DNA from: Sipunculus nudus
Taxonomy: Eukaryota; Annelida; Sipuncula; Golfingiida; Sipunculidae
Direction of reading: 5' to 3'
Assembly (NCBI GenBank): GCA_026874595.1
Contig: CM049308.1
Span: 91,949,624-92,013,623, forward strand
Length of the DNA stretch: 64,000 nucleotides
Below the pieces are notes generated by a model. It saw only the letters and a list, made by a program, of their open reading frames with translations. It did no database searches and was not told the DNA's origin. Shown here piece after piece: positions 37,661 to 49,265 of this stretch. Positions within the stretch are counted from its first letter, which is position 1. Each line of letters begins with the position of its first letter. The position numbers were made by a program, and so were the translations under genes.

Positions 37661-38359
37661 CTAGCCCACCTAGTAATACAGCCTTCACTTGCATTATGTT
37701 ACCTACCCCAGGCAGCTTGCCTTGGCTCAGCTTGGCCACTACTAGCAGGCTTCCCTTCTGCCCTGCACTCTCCCCCCCCCCCCCCCAGCTGGTGCATAAA
37801 CTAGATGAATGTTATAATTTTCTGTATTTTATTTTATTCTTGGCTGTGCTACATTTTAGATTTTGTATTGTACCACCAGGGTTACAATGATTAAAGTGCA
37901 TATTTAATTGTGTCCACAAAGTGATGTATTGCTATGAAAGTGTGGATGTTCATCAGATAAGTAATGCTTTACTTCAGAAGAGTAAAACTTCACCAGGTGT
38001 GAAATTGACTATTAATTCCATTAATGATATTGTTTGTCCCTCATTCAACCAACAGTGTGTATACTTTATTTGAAAAGATGTTTTTATTTTATCAAATTTA
38101 CTGAATCTTTTATTTTATTTTGGTGAATAAAATCAAGCATGTACTGAAAACTCCAATGTGCAAAACTTTTTAATAGGAATTCAAGGAATAATCTTGTAGA
38201 TGCCATGTTGTGGCATTATTTTCTTTTGAATTCAGTTTAAACATTTGATTTAAAAATAATAAAATATATGTGTATGCATAATATGACATAATATGAGCTA
38301 CAATCTGGATATATAATTATTGCAACTTAGAATTCAAATATTTTAACGTATATTTTCAG

Positions 38360-39090
38360 TTTTTAGCCCTCAGCCCTTAGGCTGATGGGCTATTGTTGTC
38401 ACCCAAGCTGTCCGTCTGTCCGTCCGGTGTCCGTTAACTTTTACCTTGTGAGTGGGATATCTTGAAAAGGATTCACCGTCAGAATTTCATTTCCTCGGTA
38501 AAGATGTATATCGACAAAATCTCGGTCAAGTTCGAAGATGGGTGACCTTGACCCATTTTTCTACATTTTAGAGCTGATTATAGAAAGACACTTAGATGCT
38601 TATTACTCAGGAACCATTTGGTGGATTTTCACAAAACTTACTATGTTTATTGGGACTGATAGTCTGTACCTGCTACACAAGTTTGGTGGTGCCACCTACA
38701 ATTTCTGATTTTTAATGAATTTTTATCGGATTTTTCATTTTTTGCCTTGTGAGCAGGATATCTCTTAAAGGATTCACAATAGGAATTTTATTTCTTTGGT
38801 GAAGATGTATATCGACAAAATCTCGGTCAAGTTCTAAGATGGGTGACCTTGACCTACTTTTCAAGGTCACAGGGCTTGTAATAGAATAAAACTTAGAAGC
38901 TTATTTTTCAGGAAGCATTTGGTGGATTGTTATGAATCATGGTACATACCTCTCCATTTTAAATTTATAACTGAGACATGTACGGATATACATCCATGTG
39001 AGAACAGATATTTAGTACTTGTTACTGTTACCACCTCTAAACACTGTTCTTTTGGCTGAGGGCGTTTGTCAGCTTCTGCTGATATTCTAG
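38360..39090 (+). mobile_element. Second hairpin-ended modular repeat (GCCCTCAGCC type)
   Basis: The start TAGCCCTCAGCC, CTTA, GGCTGATGGGCTA folds into a hairpin, followed by GTCCGTCTGTCCGTCCGG and two ~300-bp body units, each with GTGAGNGGATATCT, AGATGTATATCGACAAAATC and GGGTGACCTTGACC. It ends GGCTGAGGGCGTTTGTCAGC and TGATATTCTAG. Same architecture as the AGCTCAG family, different sequence. Confidence 0.7.
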
Positions 39091-39416
39091 TTTTTTATTA
39101 CAAAATTATAACACTTGTAAATAAAAAATGAAGAAGATAAAAACTATAAATTGAAAAAGTGGATATGCTAAAAAAATAGGCTTATATATAAACTTAAATG
39201 CCTAATTTCCTTGAAAGTGAAATTAAGGTATTAGTCCATTCGGTCCACTTGCCTGTCCATCTGTAAATTTTTTATATGCATCACAGTATCTCAAAACTTT
39301 TACTGTTTTTCTTCATGACAGTCTTGTCAGAGTATTAGTTTGCAATCATATTTTTAGAACTTCACTATAACCATGTAGGAGGGCCCCTTTCCTCTTTGCT
39401 TCTCATATGCTTATAT

Positions 39417-39739
39417 TGATACGATGTGGGGTCGGGGATGTCCCCACACTGTATCACATATGGTTGCTGATGTTGGTGGCTGACAATGTTCCAATTAAGA
39501 CCAGTTTGATGACAGAAGCCTTTATTCAATAGCAAGGGATCTGGGACAGTCTCTCTCTCTGAGAGAGCCGTCCAGCCTCCCTGACTCACTCTCCGTGCGC
39601 ACTACAGATAGTTTTGTTACAGAGCTGTCATGTGACATATGAGACTTAGATATCCATATTTCTGCATTTTGTCATAAAAGCTAAACCTTATTGGATGACT
39701 CAAAGTAGGTCACAATTACATCAGAGTTATAAGTTGACT
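39417..39739 (-). repeat. LTR, 3' copy in element orientation
   Basis: 323-bp direct repeat nearly identical to 41684-42005, differing by a few substitutions and small indels. A 70-codon frame across it (CAGCCACCAACATCAGCAAC region on the minus strand) is shared by both LTRs and is not a gene. Confidence 0.6.
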
Positions 39740-41683
39740 GCTCTGTGTGTTGATCAACACCAATGATTCAAAATACATCTTGGCTTTCACACTTGCCATT
39801 GGGACAAGTTGACTTGTGAATAATGGAAGGTTGATTTGCTAATCCTTTAGCATAACACAACTGGTGTACCGTACCAGTGTACAAGTACATGACAGAATGA
39901 TGTCATTCCTAACGACAGAGGAATGTTGTACATATGATATATTCCCATTGATTACCAATTTTTTTGTGCATGAACAAGGCGAAATATGTGTGAAAATGTG
40001 ATGAAAAATTAAATAATTCACTGACAGTTGCAGGTTTTGATCTAGTCCTAGGATTAAGATGGTAATTTTTATTGTGAGCTTTTTGTGTGTAAGATCAAAC
40101 ATACATCTGCAGAGTGATGATTTAAAGCATATGATAAATGTTAATGATCGAAATCCTTGTCACTCCACATTTTGGTTTATGGGTTATCAGTATCATGAAT
40201 GCAGTGACCAGAATGCATTTGCTCATGAAACATGTCTGTCATAGTATGTGTAAATGTGAATTCCTATGAGAAGAATTCCTGGGCTAACCTTCATATTTTT
40301 GCCTGGCATATCCAGCTATTAATGAGGTTAACCAAATCAAACCCGTATTCAGGGCAATAATGTGACCACATATGAGTGCATTATTGACTTTTGGAGTCAT
40401 CAAACTCCCCAGTTTGTCCAATTCCCTGTATATTGGGGGGCTTCCAATGAACCTGTGTTTGAGGACCAAACTGTGACAATTGAAAATAAGCATCTCATTG
40501 TGCTTTGGTTACACAATGTGCTACCATTCCATTAAATTTATAGCCAAGAGAGCATTTCGATACCTCTGATTTGGTATGGAACAACACATGAGAAAATCTC
40601 AATATAAATGAATGCTAACATGCGGTTGATGTTGCATTTTGCTCTAGTACTCTAGCAATTATTGTATTTAAATCAATACAGTCATTTTGGTGACATTGCT
40701 TATAAACATCTGAGACAGACATAACTTGATCAAATCTAACATTGACAGTTCTACATCTTTTGCTGTGGTCTTGTAAACTTATTCCTAACCATATCAATAA
40801 GATAGACACACTATAAATTGTGTCAATTGACAATTATGACACCTCAATAAGAGAAAATTATAGATTACTACACACATATTTTTTTTTTGTTTTACAACAT
40901 ATACATGCAAAATGTTCTGAATTATGCCACAAATTACATTTGACATTTAAAATTCTGAGTCTCTGGTTTATGTTTCATTACCTCAGGAATCTTGTCATCT
41001 TTGGGTCTTAAGTTGTCTTCTCTACTGGCTTGGTTGTCATCTTTTTCCTTTCTGGAGTCATGGGATGGAAGGTGATGCAGAAGAGAGCGGTAGAACGGCA
41101 AATCTGCTTCTAGTAGTTGCAGGAACATAGCGAGGACTTGTTGTGAGATAACACACAGTGCACATGGTATGGCCAGTAGTATTGTTGACATAGGCCTGAA
41201 GCTGGCTTGTCCCGATATTGATTTTTTTTGCTGGCTGGTCCAAAACAATGATGATCTCAGGTTGAGATTTCACAGCACTTTTTGAAGTGAAAAAAGTCAT
41301 TTTAGCAACTTGAAGTCACTGTTAAAGCATTGCGCTGGTTTACAGTGTCCTTTTGGTTTAAAGATACAGAGAGAGTCTTTGATCTTCTCAAGCAGAGCAC
41401 TGGGAAACTGCAGCCAAGTTAAAGTTTGAAGACAGAGTTCTTAGCAAAGTTTGATACCTTCAGCAGCAGAGATGACATTCTTGATGTTAGGCTGTGATCC
41501 GGTACCTGGGTTGAAGTTCCAATGCATGGGTTGGTAGACCAGTCAATGGCACCTGTGGTTGCGAGAGGGGATCTTCATTCTTCACTCCAGCTGGAAGCAT
41601 TGTCAGTTTTTCTGGTGCTGATGTGCTGGAAGTGAATCCCGGTTCATCCACCATAATGATACAGGACCTGGTCTCCACCATAA

Positions 41684-42005
41684 TGATACAATGTGGGGTT
41701 GGGGATGTCCCCACCTGTATCACATATGGTTGCTGATGTTGGTGGCTGACAATGTTCCAATTAAGACCAGTTTGATGACAGAAGCCTTTATTCAATAGCA
41801 AGCGATCTGGGACAGTCTCTCTCTCTGAGAGAGCCGCCCAGCCTCCCTGACTCACTCTCCGTGCGCACTACAGATAGTTTTGTTACAGAGCTGTCATGTG
41901 ACATATGAGACTTACATATCCATATTTCTGCATTTTGTCATAAAAGCTAAACCTTATTGGATGACTCAAAGTAGGTCACAATTACATCAGAGTTATAAGT
42001 TGACT
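41684..42005 (-). repeat. LTR, 5' copy in element orientation
   Basis: 322-bp direct repeat. Adjacent interior on the minus strand begins TTATGGTGGAGACCAGG, where a primer-binding site would lie; the tRNA cannot be named safely. TGATACAATGTGGGG-like sequence marks the inner edge and a second TAATGATACA lies 29 bp further in. Confidence 0.6.
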
Positions 42006-42520
42006 TTATAAGTTTTGCCAGATTTTACTGGATGAAAGTATTCTGGAAAATCCCAAGTCTGACCTGACATACATCCAGTTATAGACTGACCTACAAGTCC
42101 TATTTGGAGGACAGTGCTTATATACACATGCGGAGTCTCATAAAATAACATGTTTTAATTGTGTTCTACCATTCTCTCATAAAGACTAAACATATAAGTC
42201 ATTCTGTGACACTATTTCTGTTTGTACAGACTTAAAATAGACCTTAATGGTTTGGTGTACTGTTCTCTGATTAAACTGGGAGAGAAGCCTATATGTGTGT
42301 GACCGGATGACTGGTTGTCGGGTGTCATCAATTATGAGAAGTCATTAATTGTTCAGTCTGACATGCCTGAAACTGAGCTTAAATTTGTGAAATTTGAAAT
42401 GTGAAATATTCCTTGAAATATGTGTTAAGTCACAATGAGCACTTTCCTACTCCATAACAATATCAATGAAAAATATTACAATAGAATATTTTTCATATTT
42501 TGCATAGAATTTCAAACTTA

Positions 42521-43160
42521 AGCTGGGCGCCGTGACCCATGGGTCCTTTGTTTATATTCTGGATTCTCAACACCATAGTTTGGCTAAAACTAAATAAATA
42601 CCAGACATGGTGCGAATACTTTGCAAATGTATTTGAATACGAATATGAATATGTACTCCATTATAAACCTCCTTCTATAAGAATGGGAATTCAGGTAAAA
42701 ATGAAAGTATTTGAATACCAGTGCAAATACTTTCAAAATGTATTCATGAATGCATTCATGAATATATTCTATAATATTATTTTAATAATCATTTAAGTTA
42801 TATTTTTTTTTTAAATTATATTATTCTCTTATTATTTTTTATTAAAAATTATATTTGGCACAATATTTGTTATTAAATTTTAATAAATAGTTAAACTCTT
42901 ATCTTATATGTGCTGCTTGTCAGTTATATGGCCAAGTCAAAATCTGTATGACAATAGCACTCCATTTGTTAATAAAATAAATGATATCAATCTCTTCCCT
43001 GTCTCCAAAGAAACTATCAAAATCATACATAATCTAAACACCAACAACTCATAATACAGCTTATATTTATTTCCACACAAAACCAGCATGTGCCTCATTT
43101 AAATATCATTTTTTTATCATATATAACAGCTGAGCACCGTGACCCATGGGTCCCTTGTTA
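42521..43160 (+). mobile_element. AGCTCAG-family repeat, 3' portion
   Basis: Starts with a copy of the 3' terminus itself (GCGCCGTGACCCATGGGTCC at 42527) and runs through TATTCTGGATTCTCAACACC, TCCACACAAAACCAGCATG, to a second 3' terminus at about 43122-43158. The doubled terminus suggests a partial tandem copy or insertion of one copy beside another's end. Confidence 0.75.
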
Positions 43161-43725
43161 TTATCCAAGTGTCCTCTACTATGACGTGGAGGTACTAGGT
43201 AGTTATATCACTTTTATCAGTGTCGCCTGTAAATGTAGGTGCCAGCCACAGCCTTATAACAATAGAATCCCACATCCCCTGGTGGTCAGAGGTAATTTAG
43301 TTGTTGTCTTATTTGTATTCAGCTTGTACTATACAACCCCATTATGTATGGGTATTGTGGAACACGTCTAAGTTCATTATGTAGAGTTAAACTCACTCAC
43401 CCCACTGGGTTTGTTTTCATGTAAGTAAGCTATATGGTCATGTTAACTGTTTGTGTTAAGCAATCATATTTCACATTTAAAAGTTAAATCTGTCCAAAAC
43501 CTCAGAACACACATGTTAAATTGCTACATGTTTTAAGCTTGATCATATGTGTATTTTCCCCACAATCAGTTTTTCCCTAAATCAGGAAATTATTTACCCT
43601 TGATTAGACCTGTCAGCCTTTGGGATTCTACAGAATGAGACTGCTGGTCATTCAGATTTGTTCCATGATCATGAGTGTTTTAAGGTAATCTTGTAATGGC
43701 TCAGCTACCTCCTGATGTATCTGAC

Positions 43726-44104
43726 CATTCACTACGCTTCGGCCTTTTGAAATTAGTTCGGCAAAGTCAAAACAAAAGGCCTCACTCACACCTCCTGGGG
43801 GGTCTTCCGGGGCTGGCCTAAAACACGGAACGGAACATGGAACGCGGAACAGGGGCCTAATTTACGGAACAGAAGGGAACAAAGATATAAAAGGTGTCAT
43901 AACTTTTAAATAGGTGAATGTTTCATGACATAATTATAGTAATAAATGTTTTTAAACATATGCGATTTGTTAAATTTTTATTTTAGCCCCTGTTCTGCGT
44001 TCCGTGTTTTAGGCCAACCCCGGAAGACCCCCTATTTGGTGTGAGTGAGGCCTTTTGTTTTGACTTTGCCGAACTAATTTCAAAAGGCCGAAGCATAGTG
44101 AATG
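43726..44104. mobile_element. 379-bp inverted-repeat element with 9-bp target duplication
   Basis: The first 65 bp (CATTCACTACGCTTCGGCC onward to CTCACTCACACC) recur inverted at the other end with one mismatch. Homology then continues through GGGGTCTTCCGGGG and GGCCTAAAACACGGAACG, so each arm is about 125 bp. Flanked by GTATCTGAC on both sides (43717-43725, 44105-44113). No coding content. A 9-bp duplication suggests a Mutator-like MITE; Merlin is an alternative. Confidence 0.88.
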
Positions 44105-44550
44105 GTATCTGACTTGAATCCATAAACAGCAAAACAAATCCATAACTGATGTTCCTGTTCCTGGTTAATGTTCTACAAATAAACGTAAGTGCTGTGTGGC
44201 AAATTGACATAAAAACCCAAGTGACATCCTGTAAGAATGAGCCAGATATATCATAGACTTCTGACTATACTCCAGCTTCAAAAACGTACGGACTGCATGG
44301 TCCCTTGTACCAGGTGACATGAGTAGTGTGCTGGTAATTGTAGATGGCTGGCGGGAAACATTTAATTTCCTCATTTAGTTTAAGGATGCACATAACAAAT
44401 GAGATGCCCAGTACTGATAATGATGTACATCTGTTTGTTACAGAGGAACTGTTATACGAAGGCCCTTCACGATTCACATGCCTGTGTTTTTATCATCATT
44501 GTTTATTTGGTCAATTAGCTGCTTATATTGTAAGTTAGTATTCATGTTAT

Positions 44551-44553
<3 letters not shown>

Positions 44554-44625
<72 letters not shown>

Positions 44626-44630
44626 ATATA
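44554..44630. repeat. (TA)n microsatellite
   Basis: Long TA run with a single TTTATA interruption near 44611; the frame translating it as Ile-Tyr repeats is not a gene. Confidence 0.95.
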
Positions 44631-45551
44631 GTGAAGTTAAGTGAACTATGGCTTATTCCTCTGTGTTAGCACTGATATATATCTCCTATGCTTGTTTAAC
44701 AGTAACACACACGGAAAACATTGTTTGTTTTCAAAATGGATACACATGTGATCTAGGGTTTAGTCTGATGTGCAGTGTATATGCAAACAGTTCATTAAAC
44801 AATACACTTTTATGACCTGGTATGTCATCTTATTAAATCCATTAATTCTCTGTAAATCACTTTTCAATAGGTGTTTTAGAAAAATGGCTGTTTATGGTGC
44901 TACATTACAGGACTATAAATGTGTGTTAGAGGTGATGTTTATTACCTGTGTAGGTATGGTTTTCAGGTTTCTAGGTTTGCATTGCTGTTGCCCTGTACAG
45001 CAGTAAAAAAAAATATGAGCTCATTTATGAAGTCATTAAAAGAAATTTTGTGTTTTCAGCAGAAGTGACTAATGTAGTAGCTATAATATGCATATCCCAT
45101 TCATACTTTCCAAGCGACTGTTTCATTTGGAGATTATTATGATCCATTTGAAAGTTTGGTGGTATCTATGGTATTTAAGCTAGAATTCTTTAAAACTTTC
45201 AAACTCTTAAATGGAATTTCATTTAAAGCACCTGTGTTTTTTAAAATAAATACATACATAATAAGAATATTTCTTTTATTTTGTACCCTCATATGCAAAA
45301 TTGATCATAAATATTCAAATTATTTTTTAATTGTGTTTTTTTATCATATTAAAAAAATGAGAATTAATGGTGATAAAGGGGAAATATACACAATATACAC
45401 AATAATATACATAAGTTTCAGCAGTTTGTATGGTTCAGTTGAATGCAGAGATTGTTAAATCTTTTTTTATTATAATACCAGGAATTATAATAAATATATT
45501 AATGATAATAAATATCATTTTCTGTTACCATATATATTGTAATTAGGAATA

Positions 45552-45780
45552 GAGTAGATCCTCCCTTTTACAGACACATTGGAGCTTTTTTTTCCCCTGT
45601 AATAATAGAGTATAGTTACTCATATCAGGAGATTACAGAGGACTAAATCTGCTTATTGTAGTTCTCCCTTAAGCATATTCTCCCTCAGACGCTCGTAATA
45701 TAGTAGTGTCTGGAATAAAAAAGATGTATCTGGAATGTAGAAGAATCTGTAGGTTTTGCTGTTTTACAGAGGTTTTGCTG
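45552..45780. mobile_element. Probable pogo-like MITE, 229 bp
   Basis: Left end GAGTAGATCCTCCCTTTTAC and right end (reverse complement) CAGCAAAACCTCTGTAAAAC, with TA on both sides. Ends are more diverged than in the other copies, so the call is moderate. Confidence 0.5.
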
Positions 45781-46639
45781 TATATATATAACAGTAACTG
45801 TGTACACAATCAACATGGTGAAGCCGATCTGAGCTATAAAATGATGCAAGTCTAGTATTAAAGTTCGAAAGCAGGCCCATATATTTTTCAGATGTTCTCT
45901 TTTGAATGTGTGAGTCTTTCATATGTGGATGAAGTTAGTATGGCTTATTTTTACCTCCTTGAAGAGAAAAAATTATATAATAGTTTTTTTTTATAAATAA
46001 TTAAGAACAGATACTGCACTGTCAATGCTGAATGCAGTCAGTAGTGAACTGATGGTGAGAACTTGGCCACATGTGATGCAAGTGCAGTCCTATATTTAGA
46101 AGTTCCGAACATTCCCCATCTTTAAAAGTGTTACCTCAGGTGTGCTTAAGAGACCCCACCTCAGTGTTAGCAGACATTTGCTTTTAAAGAAAAGAGGAAT
46201 CTAAGGATGACTGGAGGATGCTGTAACAGCAACGTAGACAGCCATGATTGCTGTCTCACAGACATTACTTTAGTAGACGTGGTACCTGGCAGGTGTTGGT
46301 ATTCTCACGCTCAGTCTAGATTTTAACTATGCATGTAGTACATATCTTATAGTTTTCAGTTTGTTCAGAACTTGTCTGTCAGTCTTGGAACAATGTTTTC
46401 AGTAAGATGGCCTTTTTAAACCCAGAAAACCAGAGATTTACATGCAAGCATAAGCTTAGTTGAAAGTCACAAAAGCTACAGACAGGCTGAATGTTGTCTT
46501 TAATAATCATAAATATATATATTGTATAGGCTTAATAGACTATTTACTCTGGTTTCCATTTAGTCTCCTTCTTCTATATGTAAGAATATGAAATGCTGGA
46601 AATCCTTTGGCCATTTCTTTAGAAGTCAGTTAATCATAC

Positions 46640-46930
46640 CAGATGTCGGACAGGTCTTCTTATTGGAATGAATCTTACCACTGTCTTATGTCTAAATGGT
46701 TCTTGAGATGATATATTTCAATTGTGTCAAACTCAAAGGATATGTAAGGTCACTGCACAGTGGCCATATTTGATATCTGATTGGTCTGATTTTTGATAGC
46801 ACACATCTCTTACAGGGATGAATCTTCCATTAAAAAAGTTATGGCAGTCACTTGATCGGTTCTTGAGAATGTGCATGGGAGGAAATTAAAGGTTGTTGCC
46901 TGATGGCCATGTTGGATTGTTGTCCTGGCA
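46640..46930. repeat. Two diverged ~150-bp units
   Basis: GGAATGAATCTTACCACTGT and GGGATGAATCTTCCATTAAA, each followed by TGGTTCTTGAGA-like and GGCCAT(A/G)TT words. Probably a degraded tandem-bodied repeat of the same general class. Confidence 0.45.
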
Positions 46931-47136
46931 GGATCCTCGTCATCATTGTCATGAATCATGTACATGTAATATACATAAATCTCCTTCCTGGCTTTTTGGT
47001 TGGATGTTGACAGCTGGGCCTTATGTTGTAAACTTGCTATAGGGGTGAAAGTTCAAGAATCATGTGATAAAAATGTATACACTTTGTTGAGAATTTACCA
47101 AAAACAATAAAACGTGAATGAAATGGAAAACATATA

Positions 47137-47473
47137 CATAAAACCTTGTTCTGTCAGCTCGCTTAATTCGAATTACAGTGGAACCCCATGATTACCATCA
47201 CCTTATGGTCACCTAGTGGTCATAAATTGGGGTGGTTGCATTTGTGAATCATATATAATCATATATAATTAGGTCCAGGAAAAATTATCATAATTTTGGG
47301 TTTGTTGGAATTGTGGGGTGGTCACAAAGTGGGGATCCACTGTATCCACTTTTGTCAAAGTTTCATGCTCAGAATTCAAAATAAACTTATTCAATATGAA
47401 ATCATTTTCATATATGTGCTTGTGATAAACTAAAGCTTATATTAGTCCCTTTGACACAAAGAGGGTTTCACTG
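47137..47473. mobile_element. Pogo-like MITE interrupted by a second one
   Basis: The outer right end (reverse complement CAGTGAAACCCTC) and a degraded left end (CATAAAACCTTG) are flanked by TA. Removing the nested element 47176-47343 and its duplicated TA leaves about 167 bp, the same size as the intact copies in this window. Confidence 0.55.
47176..47343. mobile_element. Pogo/Tigger-like MITE, 168 bp, nested
   Basis: Starts CAGTGGAACCCCA and ends with the inverse (GGGGATCCACTG), flanked by TA on both sides. Sits inside the older element 47137-47473. No coding content. Confidence 0.75.
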
Positions 47474-48142
47474 TACGTCTATTTTTGTTTGTGCAAGGAG
47501 TAAATAAACACACACAAAAATCAGATTCTAAGAACTTTTGCTGTGCATTTCCATCAGTTATTCAATTTGAGAATGATATCTATTCATGCATTCTTTATTA
47601 AAATAATAAAAACTTGAATATTTTCTCATCACATATATTGAAGAGCAGTTATAGATGAACAACAGCTGCAAGATTTATACTGAATAATCCTTTTAGTGTG
47701 GAATGATTGCATTAGAGTGTATTACTTACACTACATCATGTTTTATCTGGCTGAGTGATTACTGTACATATGGCCTGTCATCTGGACTGTGTTATAATTA
47801 ATGCGTTGTCAGTGCTCTGTGTGGACGGATCCCCCATAATCTGGATATCAGTAAGTAACAGTAGCACAGTCACATGAATACCACCAGATTCTGGTTGAGA
47901 TCATTCTGTGCATAGTGCAGGTTGTTTCTGATGGTATCAGTGGTTGTGACTTGTTACACGTTTGTTATTTATTCAAAGATACACTCCTCAAGCAGTGGAT
48001 ATACACTTCTGTTGTTCCAGATCTCCTTTGTTTTAACCGCTACTTTGTTTAATGTGTGTTTTTTTTGTTTCAACACCAGTGCTGGCAGAGGGCCAAGAAT
48101 CAGACCAAGGAGAGCAGAGTGTTACAGATTAAAACTTGGAGG

Positions 48143-48270
48143 CAGGGTTGGGTTTCTACCCAGCAGAAAGGTATTTCTACCTTACCATGGGTAGAAACTG
48201 GGGTAAAAATGGTAGAAATACCTTTCTACCTGGAAGAAATGGTAGAAATAGGGTAGAAACGGTTAGAAAC
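48143..48270. repeat. GGTAGAAA-rich inverted/direct short repeats beside a hAT-like terminus
   Basis: CAGGGTTGGGTTTCTACCCA begins the block, followed by repeated GGTAGAAAT/ATTTCTACC words on both strands. Resembles the subterminal repeats of hAT elements. The other end is not located. Confidence 0.4.
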
Positions 48271-48620
48271 ATCAGCTGGCCTGACTGAAATATGTATAAG
48301 TGGCACATTTTAGTGGAAGCAGAAATAATTAAAGTATAACCAGTCAGTAAACAAGATAAAAAACATTTGATTAAAAACATAAAAAATACAATTAAAACCA
48401 AAAAATGAAGTTTTTTAACACAAGTGTTTTGCATGCCAAATAATTTCCTTGGTATGACACATGTATGCACAGTTCTCTCTCTGATTCATTGTTGAATCCT
48501 AAAATCTTAATTCACTAATTGTAAATGTACAGATCTGTGCAATATAATCATGATGATTTAGGTTACTCTCATGTTGGTTTGAACATCAGGTTCTTCAGTA
48601 GTCCAGCTCTGTCTGTCACT

Positions 48621-48887
48621 TTAACATCCAAAAGCAGAGGAGATGCTTTCTGGCAGTTTTATTTCCAAGTCTGTTACAAACATTGCTGTGGAACATTTGG
48701 CATGATGTATTTTTAGTCTGTAAGCTTTGGCAAGTTGTTGATTACCACATAGCTTACATTTGCCATATTCTTTTCCACCCACCTTGACAGAAATTAAGTG
48801 TTCCCATATTTGGTCTTTAGGTCTTCCTTTCTTGTACATGACTTTCACTGTATTATGCAGATTTAATTGAAGAGTCAGGTGTAGCAC
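48621..48887 (-). pseudogene. BED zinc-finger fragment of hAT transposase type
   Basis: An 88-codon frame. Residues 21-65 read GRPKDQIWEHLISVKVGGK, then EYGKCKLCGNQQLAKAYRLK and HHAKC. W28, C44-x2-C47 and H61-x3-C65 fit the BED-type zinc finger found at the N-terminus of hAT transposases and of host proteins derived from them. The frame ends 23 residues later with no catalytic hAT domain downstream. It is most likely a transposon remnant; a spliced host exon cannot be excluded. A CAGGGTTGGG hAT-like terminus lies at 48143, 480 bp away, but no matching partner end was found. Confidence 0.65.
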
Positions 48888-49265
48888 TCTTGAGGTAAGA
48901 ACAGTTGGTTCAGTATATGCCTATTACTTTTAATGATGGATATTTATAACATTCTGAAATATGATGTTATGCAACAGCTCAGTGAGGCATATAAGTTTAT
49001 CTATTATACTTCCCTCAGAAAAATGTCTGGAGTAGGGTTTCTGAAACCTATGCCAGCCTAAGCAGGGTTTCTCATAAGCAGTGATGCATATCATTTATTT
49101 GAATGTATCACAAATTTGCGCTCAAGAGAATAATTAGGAAAACCGACACATATCACTTGGAGGGTTCCAGAAACCATGAAGCATGCAGGGTGATTTGTGT
49201 GATACATAACTTACTTCAGGTTTCCTTGAGACCATTTAAGCTTGACAAACCCTGATGATTTAATT

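Larger units (their letters stand above)
39417..42005 (-). mobile_element. Degraded LTR retrotransposon
   Basis: Two direct repeats, 39417-39739 and 41684-42005, are near identical and separated by about 1.94 kb. On the minus strand each holds AATAAAGGCTTCTGTCATC, a polyadenylation signal placed as in an LTR. The interior has only short frames: 40934-41248 and 41058-41300 on the minus strand show no recognisable protease, reverse transcriptase or integrase motif. Orientation follows the AATAAA. TTATA occurs close to both outer edges, a weak target-duplication candidate. It may be a deleted copy or a small non-autonomous LTR element. Confidence 0.65.
44114..46639. other. No gene seen
   Basis: AT microsatellite at 44554 and a pogo-like MITE at 45552; remaining AT-rich sequence has only chance frames. 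Confidence 0.5.

Noticed and set aside
41487..41855. 122-codon minus-strand frame as a host gene
   Set aside because: Its first 47 residues come from the LTR and recur at 39365-39589; it is part of the LTR element.
47922..48194. Exon at 48077-48126 (after a poly-T acceptor, frame LAEGQESDQGEQSVTD)
   Set aside because: The frame ends at once, abuts the hAT-like repeat, and two other frames are equally open; no linked exon found.
48143..49163. Complete hAT transposon bounded by CTTGGAGG repeats
   Set aside because: CTTGGAGG does occur on both sides, but the right side lacks an inverted CAGGGTTGGG terminus, so the match is probably chance.
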